From Notolepis coatsorum (Eukaryota; Chordata; Actinopteri; Aulopiformes; Paralepididae), in NCBI GenBank assembly GCA_963971535.1, contig OZ020586.1, positions 70,234,048 to 70,298,047 on the forward strand: a DNA stretch of 64,000 nucleotides, read 5' to 3'. The translations under genes were made by a program, and so were the position numbers. Of this stretch, positions 44,065-55,300 are shown in pieces (positions within the stretch are counted from its first letter, which is position 1; every line of letters starts with the position of its first letter). The notes under the pieces are model-generated. The model ran no database searches, was not told the origin of the DNA, and was given only the letters and a program-made list of their open reading frames with translations.

Positions 44065-44213
44065 CGTAGCAGAGAGCGACTTCTACATTCTCGACCCGGA
44101 ACCGGACCCCGCAGAGTGCATTCTGAAAGGGAAGAGCATCACTTTTGGGACAAGGCCGGAAGACATAGAGGGGCTAAGGAAAAGTATCGCAACAACGGTT
44201 CTTGAAAAGAGTG
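44065..44213 (+). CDS. Orphan exon 1, unknown protein
   Basis: Open frame SDFYILDPEPDPAECILKGK, then ITFGTRPEDIEGLRKSIATT and VLEKS, ending at a strong donor GAGTG|GTATGT (44213/44214) in phase 1. A possible acceptor AG lies at 44063-44064. I do not recognise the family. It could be part of a host gene or of an uncharacterised transposon. Confidence 0.35.
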
Positions 44214-44340
44214 GTATGTTATGATATTTGTGACGTGCTGAAGTATTATATGGATAAGATATTTGTGTTCAAGTCATTATAATATAAGTCCTATAACATT
44301 AACATAATACCGAGCTGTGATGGTTCTTTCATTTTGTCAG

Positions 44341-44412
44341 ATGACTTCAGTGACCGCTGTCGCCTCTGTGGGGAAATGGAGGATGACCAGACTGGGGCTG
44401 GGACAGTTTCCT
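44341..44412 (+). CDS. Orphan exon 2, CxxC start, interrupted
   Basis: A clear acceptor (pyrimidine-rich TTCTTTCATTTTGTCAG ending 44340) opens a frame that joins exon 1 in phase and reads DDFSDRCRLCGEMEDDQTGA. CRLCG looks like the first half of a zinc-binding motif. At 44413 the frame runs into the inverted-module array, so the exon is truncated by that insertion or splices before it. Confidence 0.35.
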
Positions 44413-44910
44413 GGGTCAATGTCAGACCTTGCAATCAAAAGTTAGGGGGCTATTAGCCCCTGCCACAATTTGAGTGCCCCCCCCCCTAACTTTTGATTGC
44501 AAGGTCTGACATTGACCCCCTTTTCAGGACTTTACCTAGAGCCCACCAGGTGCAGGAATATAAAATTTGGTCAATGTCAGACCTTGCAATCAAAAGTTAG
44601 GGGGGGCACTCAAATTGTGGCAGGGGCTAATAGCCCCCTAACTGATTGCAAGGTCTGACATTGACCCCCTTTTCAGGAGTTGACCTAGAGCCCACCAGGT
44701 GCAGGAATATCAAATTTGGTCAATGTCAGACCTTGCAATCAAAAGTTAGGGGGGGGCACTCAAATTGTGGCAAGGGCTAATAGCCCCCTAACTTTTGATT
44801 GCAAAGTCTGACATTGACCAAATTTGATATTCCTGCACCTGGTGGGCTCTCGGTCAACTCCTGAAAAGGGGGTCAATGTCAGACCTTGCAATAAAAAGTT
44901 AGGGGGGCAG
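44413..44910. repeat. Array of alternating inverted modules
   Basis: Seven occurrences of TGTCAGACCTTGCAAT alternate in orientation: plus at about 44419, minus 44491, plus 44576, minus 44647, plus 44725, minus 44794, plus 44876. Between them are mirrored blocks AAAAGTTAGGGGG, CTCAAATTGTGGCA and AGAGCCCACCAGGTGCAGGA. The whole 500 bp can fold into several hairpins. No coding and no known family was recognised. Confidence 0.85.
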
Positions 44911-44919
44911 TCATACTTA

Positions 44920-45180
44920 CATACTGTACCTACTCTTACTAGTTACGCTGCTGGCCAGTATGACATACACAATAATACTATAACACTGTACATATCTGAT
45001 TAATCAGTAGTACTCATTTATATATTTTATACCAAGTTTAATCACCTGTACGTTGTATATCACTATTGCACTTTACTGTTACATGTGCACTCTGGATAGA
45101 TGCCAAACACCTTTCCGTTGAACTGTACTTCTGCTGCGTGATGACAATACATTTGAATCTAATCTACTCTAATCTAATCT
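44920..45180 (+). repeat. LINE 3' end with (AATCT)n tail
   Basis: TGATGACAATACATTTGAAT followed by CTAATCTACTCTAATCTAAT at 45138-45180 is a common form of LINE 3' terminus. No coding sequence upstream, so it is a short truncated copy. Confidence 0.5.
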
Positions 45181-45711
45181 CGACAGACAGTAAATTGAAT
45201 AGCAAAGTGTCTTTCAAGTACCACCTAAGAATATGTGAGCAAATAATGTTCACGTTTGGGAGTGGAAATGCCTACCGTAGGAATGTAATAATGACATATT
45301 TATTCATGAATGTAATAACCTTTTCTGAAAAGGCACAAGTTAAACAATAAACAATATATCTGCATTGCGTGGGGGGGAAAAGCAGTCACAACGATATGGA
45401 ACGTATAAACAGAACACAGTATTTATTGTTTATTTACAATTATTTCCACAAAAATAAGAGAATCGATGAGAAATTGTCCAGCCGTGTGTGTGTGTGTGTT
45501 GAGGCGGGGAAGGCACTATATTCTGTTTACATAGCCCACTGCACCTCAGTGTATATAATCCGTATATAGCCCATAGCTTGTGTAGATTGTTCTTGCACAT
45601 TGTTTGCACTTTACAGTACAGATAGCTCCATATATACTCTGTTTCATTGCAACTAATTGTTGATTCTAAGCCTACAGTACTACCCCTAAGGCTGCATCTA
45701 TAAGATTAATA
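45181..45711. other. No gene seen
   Basis: AT-rich sequence with a short GT run at 45485-45500. Short open frames show no recognisable domain. Confidence 0.4.
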
Positions 45712-46155
45712 TGAAACGGACTACTACTACTCAGACAGTGACTGACGCCCCATATCTCCAAACTCATTAATATGAAACTGTACATATTAATATGACAGTG
45801 ACTGACGCCCCATATCTCCGAACTCATTAATATGAAACTACCCCCATATCTCCGAACTCATTAATATGAAACTGTACATATTAATATGACTGTAATATGA
45901 AACGGACTACGACAGTTATTATGACAGTTATTATGATTATGACCAGTGACTGACGCCACAGCAGATGACTGTAATATGAAACGGACTACGACAGTTATTA
46001 TGATTATGACCACAGTGACCGACGCCATATGAAACGGACTACGACAGTTATTATGACAGTTATTATGATTATGACCACAGTGACTGACGCCATATGAAAC
46101 GGACTACGAGTTATTATGACAGTTATTATGATTATGACCACAGTGACTGACGCCA
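45712..46155. repeat. Minisatellite, two interleaved unit types
   Basis: Repeats built from GACTGACGCC, CATATCTCCGAACTCATTAA, TATGAAACGGACTACGACAG and TTATTATGACAG/TTATGATTATGACCA. Early units carry the ATATCTCCGAACTC block and later ones the GGACTACGACAG block. Units are about 60-70 bp and imperfect. Confidence 0.8.
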
Positions 46156-46229
46156 CAGGAGCACACAGCACCCCATAACAGCAGCAGCGGAGAATGCGCG
46201 TTCACAGGAACGGTCACGGTTGTGGCAGG

Positions 46230-46370
46230 GAGTAGAATTTTGGCACAACACCGGCGTGGGGGCAAAACTAGAGTGGGGGCGAAACTAGCGTAGATAGATC
46301 AGTGGCCAATCAGAGCAACGCGGAAGGACAAGCCACTTGCTTAAAGCATAGACGCGCCCGGGAGACAAGA
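46230..46370. repeat. Single arm of the Mutator-like foldback family
   Basis: GGGGGCGAAACTAGCGTAGA, CAGTGGCCAATCAGAGCAAC and AAGCATAGACGCG match the right arm of the element at 129-1110. No partner arm nearby. Confidence 0.5.
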
Positions 46371-46729
46371 GGCGTGTTCGAGATGGATTTCGGTTCGCCT
46401 CGAAAGTAGACGAGAGTAGCCGAGTGAAGCCGGGGGAGGAGTTAAAAAGGCGGACACTTCCGATTTCACGAGAGCCTCTTGCCTAGTCTCGCATGGCAGA
46501 TACGCTTTCACGTCACCACACACACATTACACACCTGTCCAGCTTATTATAATGCGATGGCCGTGTGCAGAATTAGATCAGATTCAAATGTACAGCACAC
46601 CATATACTGCTATAGTGGAATATACTATTCATATACCATAATGTATACCATCTTGTTGCGCGCTCCTGGCCGCACGCACACACAACACACTGCTGAATAA
46701 TTCTGTTTTGCATCAATATATATATGTAT

Positions 46730-47959
46730 CAGTGGCGGCTCTACCACTAGGGGCGCTAGGGCGCCGACCCACCTGTTAATTGAGAGAAGAAGAAAAAAAA
46801 ACTTTTTTGTTTTTTAGCCCTATAAATAATATAAACATGTTTAAAATGAATAATATTTACTCTTTAAGTGTTTGTGTTTCCAATGCACAATATAACTTAA
46901 TTTTACAAAGATTAATAATAGTTTTCCTGAACAGGAAGTGACGATTCTGTCTGATATAGACCTTTTCATTACCATAGCCACAGGCATTTCTCCTCGCCGT
47001 ATTTCTCTCTGGGCTAGGCGCAATTGCGCCTGGAGTGCGCGTGCCTGCCGTGCACTGGTTCATCGCTGTATCCGTCGCAGCCACGCGCTTTGCGTTGAAT
47101 ATGATGTATTATGATGGAACTCGGGCGCTGGTTTGAAACGACCTAGCAAGCAGCCGAGCGTCTAAAAGCTCTCTGATTGGCCGACGCGGTACTTTCCGTA
47201 ACCGCAGTTTGCAAGATGAGTTTATGCTGTTGTTGTGTTGTGTCAGATATTTGTCTTGGAGCGTGATGGCAAGTTCTTTCAACGGTTAGGCTTAGGCACT
47301 CTTTCAAAGTTGGTTAAGGTTAGAGTTTGTCTTAGAGCATGGCGATAGAACACCAGGTAGTTTGCAGGCTGTTCGAGGCGGAAATGGACAAAGACACAGC
47401 TCTTCACTCACACAGTACTTGTTGGCTAACAACAAGCTATGGATGCAGTGTGGAGGGACGTGCATGGACAATGGATGGACATCAACACAGGCTGGATGGA
47501 CAATGCCATGGAGTGGATATACTTTATCAACAAGCCAACAACAAGGTAGATTAGCGATCTTAACTCTAGTTTAATACATGATACGTTGTCTACTGATGCC
47601 GCACAATATCAATATATCAGCTAACGTTAGCTACTGCTAGCTGTTAGCTCCGTTATCTTAGCTGGCCACTTTTATAATTACTGCATGGAAACGGAGTAAC
47701 GTTAACGTTTAAACGTTATGTCGAGGTCATACAATACTACAGTCGACATAAGGTTAACGTTACCCCGTTTCCATGAAGTGTTTAAATAGCAGCAATCTTG
47801 TTGAAAATGTAACTTTACTAAAATGCTCTCTCTCTCTCTCTCTCTAATATCGCCGCGTGTGGGGCATAACCACTCAGACAATGAATGGTAACTTGTTTAA
47901 AATGACGATATATACAAATGTGGTTATTATTGAATGGATCTGACATCATCTGAGAGAGT

Positions 47960-47991
<32 letters not shown>

Positions 47992-48161
47992 GAGAGAGCT
48001 GTGCGTGTTTGTGTTGGGCTATTGGAAACGTGGTTGCATTTGACTGACTGATCATATATTGATGGCAATGGTGATAATATTCGCCAATGCGTGCCTTGTA
48101 CATGTTTGCAAAATGTTTGGTATAGCGCCCCTAGTGGCGAAGCATCCACGAGCCGCTACTG
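46730..48161. mobile_element. hAT non-autonomous element, complete
   Basis: Exact duplication ATATGTAT at 46722-46729 and 48162-48169. Ends CAGTGGCGGCTC and the complement of CAGTAGCGGCTC, followed on both sides by CCACTAGGGGCGCTA-type sequence. The interior includes (CT)n/(GA)n runs at 47825-47845 and 47952-47998, TAACGTTAACGTT motifs, and a GGTTA-rich block at 47284-47345. No transposase frame. Confidence 0.9.
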
Positions 48162-48171
48162 ATATGTATAC

Positions 48172-49331
48172 TGTGCGGGAGCTTAGAGGACTGTATATAA
48201 TTATCACCTTAGGGGGTGTGGTAGGATGCCTTAACTCTTAAACTAATTGTACCAAATACACAACTGAGTGAATAACTTAAAATGGAGTCACCTAAACTAG
48301 AAAGAGCGAGGAAACTGTTTGAAACATAATGCTTTTATATAAGCAAAAAAGGGAAAAAGGATACATACAAAATCTTGTTATCACATTACACAAAGCCTAA
48401 TTAAATACTATTACTAAATTTAGATGGGCGCCCAAATAGTTCTAATAAAGTGTTCTGGCCAAACGTTGCCGCGGTTACCACTGTGACAGAGGAACAATTC
48501 CCTCTGCAGGATGAGAGAGATGGAGGTGATGAGGAGTAGTAGACCGCTGCGTGTTGATGAGGGCGGGAAGACGCTGCCCGGTCCAATAGGCGCCACTAGT
48601 CTGCTCCTGCAGACCAGATGCTCCGCTGTGGTGGTCCGAGTGTCTCGCTCCGCTCCGTGGTGCTGCACGGCGCACGCCGACAGCTGCTGCAGACACGCTG
48701 GTCCCCTCTGTACCACAGGTTACTGCTATGGCTACTTCTTAGGACTAGTCGTGTCCCTTTACAGCGACACAGACCTTATCTAAATGTTCTCTGGTCTGTG
48801 TTATATATCGACTGATATGTCCAGTATAGAGCAGCTATCGAAGCATGAGCCGAAGCTACTTTAGGTATTAGCGCCGAGCTAGCTAGCTTCGGCTAACTGG
48901 TAACGATAGATGGGGAATACTATAGTCTGCTGTAATATGCTAATCCCAGACGTTTACTAAACATCAAATTAGCTGGGTACTAAAACTCACTCTCTCTTGG
49001 TGGTATAATGTCCGCTTGGTAAGCCACTTTACATACTTGGTCACCGTCAAACTATAACGTTAACGAGAGCAACGCCGTGTGTACGTCCGCTCTCTTCCGT
49101 GTCCGGTCAAGTTCAACGTCACAAGCTCATAGAGAGGAAGTGACGCAGATACGAGGGAACACTAAACCACCTCTGGCCCACTAGATGGCAGCACCGTCAT
49201 ATAACCTGAGATGCAATCAATAGGCAGACAGTGTAACATTATGTGGTAAATAATAACTTAACTCCCACATATTAACTTAAAGGGGGATTATTTTAGGTCT
49301 AATTTTACCTAATTGCAGACCCTTCAGCACA
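48172..49331 (-). repeat. 3' LTR of BEL/Pao element
   Basis: Downstream LTR in the element's orientation. It appears identical to the other LTR. Short open frames inside it occur identically in both LTRs and are not genes. Confidence 0.95.
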
Positions 49332-49387
49332 GCCGCCCCCTGATTTGCGGCGCTAATCAGTACTGAGGTCTGCTGAATGTCTAGTAG

Positions 49388-52300
49388 TCACTCAGGCTGG
49401 TCAGAGTCAGAGTACGGGGGTAGTCGGATCAGTCGAGCCACTGGTCTGTGGTATGTTCTTCCTCCGACATCCACGATAGCCGAGCGGACTCTTCCGTCTT
49501 GCCCTTTTACCACACTCTTCACCCCTCCGGTGAGCCAGCGGGCTCGGGGAAGCGCCTGATCCACGATCATGACTGGGGTTCCTGGTTCTAGGTTGCCTCT
49601 TTCAGTGATCCACTTGCGGCGGCCTTGCAGCGATGGGAGATATTCGGTGGTGAACCTCTTCCAGAATTGGTCGGCTAGAGCCTGACTATACCTCCATTGT
49701 CTTCTGCCGATGATCTCGGTGGAGGCGTAGACCGCAAAGGGAAGGGCCGCGTCTCGCCGCCCCATCAAAAGGCTGTTGGGTGTTATGGGGTCGAGATCGG
49801 CCGCGTCGCTACTGACGTACCCCAGTGGCTTGGAATTCAGAATGGCTTCAATCTCCACCAGCACGGTGTTGAAGACCTCTGCCTTCGGAACCTGTCCTCT
49901 GAGCGCGGCTGCTAGAGCAGCCTTTACTGACTTGACCTCTCTCTCCCACGTTCCACCGAAGTGGGGTGCATTTGGAGGGTTGTAGGAGAAGGTGACCTGT
50001 TGGGAGGCCAGCTCGTCCCTCAACTCCTCACTCATCTGGTGGTAACTCTTGATGAGTTCAGCTTCTCCTCCCTTGAAATTCGTCCCATGATCAGACCATA
50101 AGGTATGGGGTCGCCCTCTCCTTCCAGTAAATCGACGGAATGACTGGAGGAAGCTGTCTGTTGTCATTTCAGCCAGCACCTCGAGATGGACGGCTCTCGT
50201 GGTGAGGCACTTGAAGATGATTCCCCATCTCTTAGCAGTTGCTCTCCCGATCTCCGCCTTGATGGTGAAGGGCCCGAAGCAGTCCATGCCCGTGTTGTGG
50301 AAGGGCGCTTCTTGGAGACGGAGGCGGCAGGATGGGAGGTCAGCCATTCGTGGCATGATGGGTTGGGCTCTGAGCTTCTGGCAGTCTGTGCATGACCGTT
50401 GGTAACGCCGCACAGCCTCCCGGCCGCGAAGTATCCAGAACCTTCTCCTGAGCTCTGCGAAGAGCCGCTCCGCTCCAGGGTGATACAATTTGGTGTCATA
50501 GTGACGAATCACCAAGTTAGTCACCGGATGCTTCGAGGGGAGTAGGATGGGGTGTTTGCTGTCCTCAGTGAGGCCCTGAGCCCGTCGTAGGCGGCCTCCG
50601 ACACGTATGAGGTCTTTCTCGTCCAGTTCGGGGGCCAGTAGCCTCAGCTTGCTGTCTCTTGGTAGCTCCATCTTCCGTCCCAAGCACGCCATCTCGATCT
50701 GGAAGACCTCCCGCTGCACCCTCTGCAGCAACATGATCTCAGCTGCGGCGTAGTCGTCAGCGCTGAGAGGGGTCGGGTCTCCGGGACCGGGGTTCCGGTG
50801 GTGGAAGGTACGTACTTGGAGCTCTTCTAGGGTCTGGCAATCCTCAACCTTGGGACCGTCAGTATTTGAAGGGTCTTGGAGTCCAGTGAGGCCGCAGAAG
50901 ATGGACTTCTTAAGTTCCACCTCCACCTCTGCGTTCTCCAAGTTCGGAGGAGAAGGCCAGTCTTCTTCTGGCTTGCGTAGGTAGTCGGGTCCACGGTGGT
51001 AGAGGTTGGGACGTGCCAATTCCTCGAGGGTCGCACCTCTGGTGATCACGTCCGCCGGGTTGACATCTGTCGAAATGTATCGCCAGCAGCTGATCCCCAC
51101 AAGCTCTTGGATCTCTGTCACCCTTGTTCCTACGAATACTTTATATCTGCACGAAGTCGACTGGATCCACTGGATGACTGTTGTGGAGTCAGACCACATC
51201 GACACCGCGTGAAGGGGGAGGTGCAGCTCTTCCTTCAGCATCTTTCCCAACTGGGCTCCACTTAGAGCTGCGCAGAGCTCCAGCCGGGGAATGGATTGCT
51301 GCTTCTTGGGTGCAACTCTTGAGCGTGCAAGAATGAAGGAGACGTGGACTGTGTCGTCGGGCTCCACCGCGCGCAGGTACGCTACTGCACCATATGCCTT
51401 CTCAGACGCGTCACAGAATACATGAAGGGAGAGCTGGCTGCCGGTCAGACTGACGCTCGAGGGAAAGTAGCTCCTGGGAAACTCGATCTGTTGGAGGGTG
51501 GGGAGCTCTTCTTCCCACTTCTTCCACTTCGCCCCGAGTGTCTCTGGTAGGGGGTCATCCCATCCCTTCGCCTCAGTCCACAGCTCGCTGACCAGAGCCA
51601 TGGCACGAGTCGTGTAGGGGTTGATGTAACCCAACGGATCATATTGACTCGCCAGAGTACTGTAGATCGACCTCCTGGTTACGTAATGGCGAGTTTCGAT
51701 TTTCTTTTGCCGGTAACACAGGGTGTCAGACTTGAAACGCCAGAGGAGACCCAGAGTCATTTCCTGGGCGTCCTCACTTGACTGGGAGAGCCAGGTCTCG
51801 CTGCTGTCAGCCTTCGCTTCGTCTGGGAGGTCTCGGACGACCTCAGGGTTGTTGGTGGCCCACTGGCGGACCTCAAAGCCAGCGGTGGCCAGGAAGGTGC
51901 GTATGTCATGCACCAGCTTGTAGGCCTCTTCCGCGGTCTCCACGCTGTGGAGGCAGTTGTCCACATAGAAACTGTGGTGGACAGCATCGGAGACTCCGGG
52001 GGGTGCGGCGCCGTCGTCGACATGAAGCTGCAGGGCGTAGGTGGCGCAACACGGGCTGCAGGTCGTCCCGAAGGGCAGCACCTCCCACTGATAGATGGAC
52101 GGTTCCGGGTCGTCTGGGTTTTCTCTCCACAAAAACCTCATGAGTGGCTTATCTTCGTCGAGCAAACACACCTGATGGAACATGCGTTTGATGTCGCCAC
52201 TGATGGCGGTCTTCTGTCGTCGGAAGCGCACCATGACTCCGAGGAGAGGAGGGGTCAGAGTCGGACCGGGCAGGAGATAGCGGTTGAGGTTCTGCTGGCG

Positions 52301-55300
52301 CACTTGAAAGCTGCAATTAAAGACCACTCTGTTCTTTCCGTTGTGCTTAACGTTATGGTGTGGAAGGTACCATGACTCGGTACTCCTTTCCGCCTCCTCA
52401 GGCTTCAGCCTCCTGACGAGTCCAGACTCTATGAGCTTGCTCATTTCTGTGGCGTAGGCGGCAGCCGTCTCGGGGTCTCTGCTGAGTCTTCTTTCAGTGC
52501 TAAGCAGACACGGCTTCGCTACTCCTGGGGGAACCTTGAAGGTCGGCATGGGCTCTCTTCTCAAGAGCGGTGTGGCGTATCTGAGGACACCGCGCACGCA
52601 GACACGCTTGGTCTTGGCTTGGAGAAGATCCATCGCCGCCTTATCTTCTTTGGAGCGAGTGTGTATCTTCTCGTTTTTGTATGGAGCAATGTCCAGCCGC
52701 CATAACCTCTGAACATTCTCCAGCAATGCCTCGTCTTCGTGCCCCGCTCCAATGAAGAGGCAGTGGGTCTGACGGGCGTTCAGATTTCTTAGACTGATGG
52801 GGCCCTGCAGGGTCCAGCCTAGCGGAGTCTCCAGGGCGACGGGACATCCGGGTGGACCCGGGATGATGTGCTTGGGTAAAGTGAGGTTCACATTATCGGA
52901 GCCGAGCAGGAGGGTGGGCTTCACCTCCATTGCAGCGTTGATCCCCAGATTACGGAGATGTGGGTACCTCTTCATGAGGGACTCCATCGGGTAGCCGTAA
53001 CTGGAGAGGCACAACCCGGCAGCTGTGAATACGCGGCTCACTTTGAAGACTTCCTTCGGCCGTCCGGCCGGTGTGAGGGTGAGGGCCACACTTTCTCCTC
53101 GAATAGTGGTGCGCCCTGGTTGGATGGTGAGGAGATCCAGCTCCTCTGCGTCGCCCACGAGTCCAAGGGCGATGGCAGCCTCACGCATCAGCAGCGTGCG
53201 CTCCGAGCCATCGTCAATAACCGCGTAGGTCTCCAGAGTCTTGTCGCGGTTCCGCAGGACCACCGGCACAATCTTCAACAGCACGCGGGGAGTGCTGCCT
53301 CTCACGGGGCCCACGTAGTAGTTGCGTAGCTCTCTAGAGGGCTCATCACGGACTTCCGCCACATAAGGCTTAGCCTTGTCGTCTCTATTGTTGAGGTCGT
53401 GGAGGGCCGTGAGGTGGATCTTCCCGCACCCGCTCTGTCTGCAGGGTCCCTTGAGGGTGCAGTCCTTTGCTCTGTGCTCACGGGCGCACTTCCAGCACCG
53501 CTTATTCTCTATTATCCACTGTTTCTTTTCCTCTGTAGTCTTCTCCTTGAACACGGGACAGTTGTCTAGCCAGTGGACCTCTGTGCAGCACTGGCATGGC
53601 GGCGGAGTCTTCTTCTCTCCTTTCTTCTGGGAGGAGAAGCCTCGTTGGCCTTTCGGGGGCCCTTGGTGCTCCTTTGATGTGGTTTCATGTACGGTGGTCA
53701 GCACCCTAACGGGCCGCCCCGTTCGGTCGGACTTGTCTCGTCCACTGCCTCTCGGCTCTTCCCGCTTGGGGAGGCGGATGTGCCTCATCTCCGACTTCAG
53801 GAACTCTGAGAGCTCCATCAGGGTAGACAGTGGCTGTTGGGGGTGGAGACGCTTGTGTTCCCGTCGGAACCTCTCTTCCCTTTCCTTTGGAAGCTTCCTG
53901 ACGAAGCGTTCTACGTTGGAGCCTGCATAGAGCTCAGTGCGGCCGGCGGCTCCTTGGAACGTCAGGAGGCTCACCAGAGCCTGTACCTTCAAGGAGTATG
54001 CGTCCAGGGCGTGGTCGTCCTTTATGTCTGCCATTTCTCCCAGCTCGTGGATCTCCTCCACTATGTGGTCCCACGGGCGTCCCCAGCGCTCGTCCAGGGC
54101 CTGGATAGACGAAGTATAGGGGGTGGGGGAGTATGCGTTGGCAGTGCATATGAGCTTGGCCGCAGGCAGCCTACAGTGCATAGACAGCTCGAGGAACTTC
54201 TGTTGCTCGCTGTGGTTGGCGGCGCCCAGGAGGAACTCCAGACACATCCTCATGTCATGGTACTGACTTCTAGAATTGTCTTTGAAGAATGGGATGGCGC
54301 TCCCTGGTGGGCGCTGTGGGAGCGGGTCGTACCTAGGGGCCGGTGCAGTTACGGGCCAATGTTGATGGGATCTGGAGGTTGCTTTGTGTGTGGCGGGTAG
54401 CCGCTCACATTGAGAGCGGGGTGGCGCCTCTCTTGGTGCCGTATATTCCTCCTGCAGACGAGCCAGTCGCCTTTCCAGGTCTTCGGAGTCGGCCTTGTCC
54501 CTTCTTCGGGGTCGGGGATACGTAGCCGGGTGCTCCTCCCTTTCAGGCTGGCGGCGCTGGGGTGAGTTATTCCTAGTGGATGCTCTTGATGATTGCCTGG
54601 AGGCAGAGGCCGATTGCAGTTGGGCGGTAGCGAGCCGGGTGTACTCCAAGGCCTGGGCTGCCGCTCTATCGCGCTCCCGCTCCAGTGCTTCCGCGGCTCT
54701 TCTCTCTCTGTCGAGCGCATCTCGTTGGAGCCACTCCTCTCTTGCGAGTGCATCTTGGCGTCGTTGAGCCTCTCTTGCGAGCGCATCTTCGCGTTGTTGT
54801 TGCATGCATTGGAACATGAATTCTGTTTGGCTTGTAACGCTCCCTCTGCTTTGTGCTCTGCTGGGGGGCCTACTAGTTCTGCGAGTGTCTACGAAGAACT
54901 CTCCCGGTTGGAAGTGATTGAAGTCCTGCCTGCCGCGTAGCTCCACTCTGTCTGGGGGATTGATATCCTCTCCAGGTTGCGAGTCGTTTTCAGCTGAGTC
55001 ACTCTCCTCTTCTTCTTCAGACTCATCTTGCTCATCATACTCATCTTGGTTGGCGGTATCCAGTGGCAAGAAGGTAGTTATGTCTTTACTACACGAGACT
55101 GCCACCTGGTGTCTCTTCTTCTCTTCAGGCCGCTGGGGGGTGTCAGTCGGGTCTGACTCTGTTCTCAGAGTCTGATCTAACTGCGGTGTGGCAGCAGCAC
55201 CCTCTACTAGCTGGGGTGTGCCTGCCGTCTGATCTAACTGTGGTGTGGCAGCAGCACCCTCTACTAGCTGGGGTGTGCCTGCCGTCTGGGTTGTAAAGTC

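Noticed and set aside
48401..48815. Overlapping short open frames on both strands in the left LTR, repeated at 55752-56166
   Set aside because: They recur identically because the LTRs are identical; no domain is recognisable and LTRs do not normally encode proteins.
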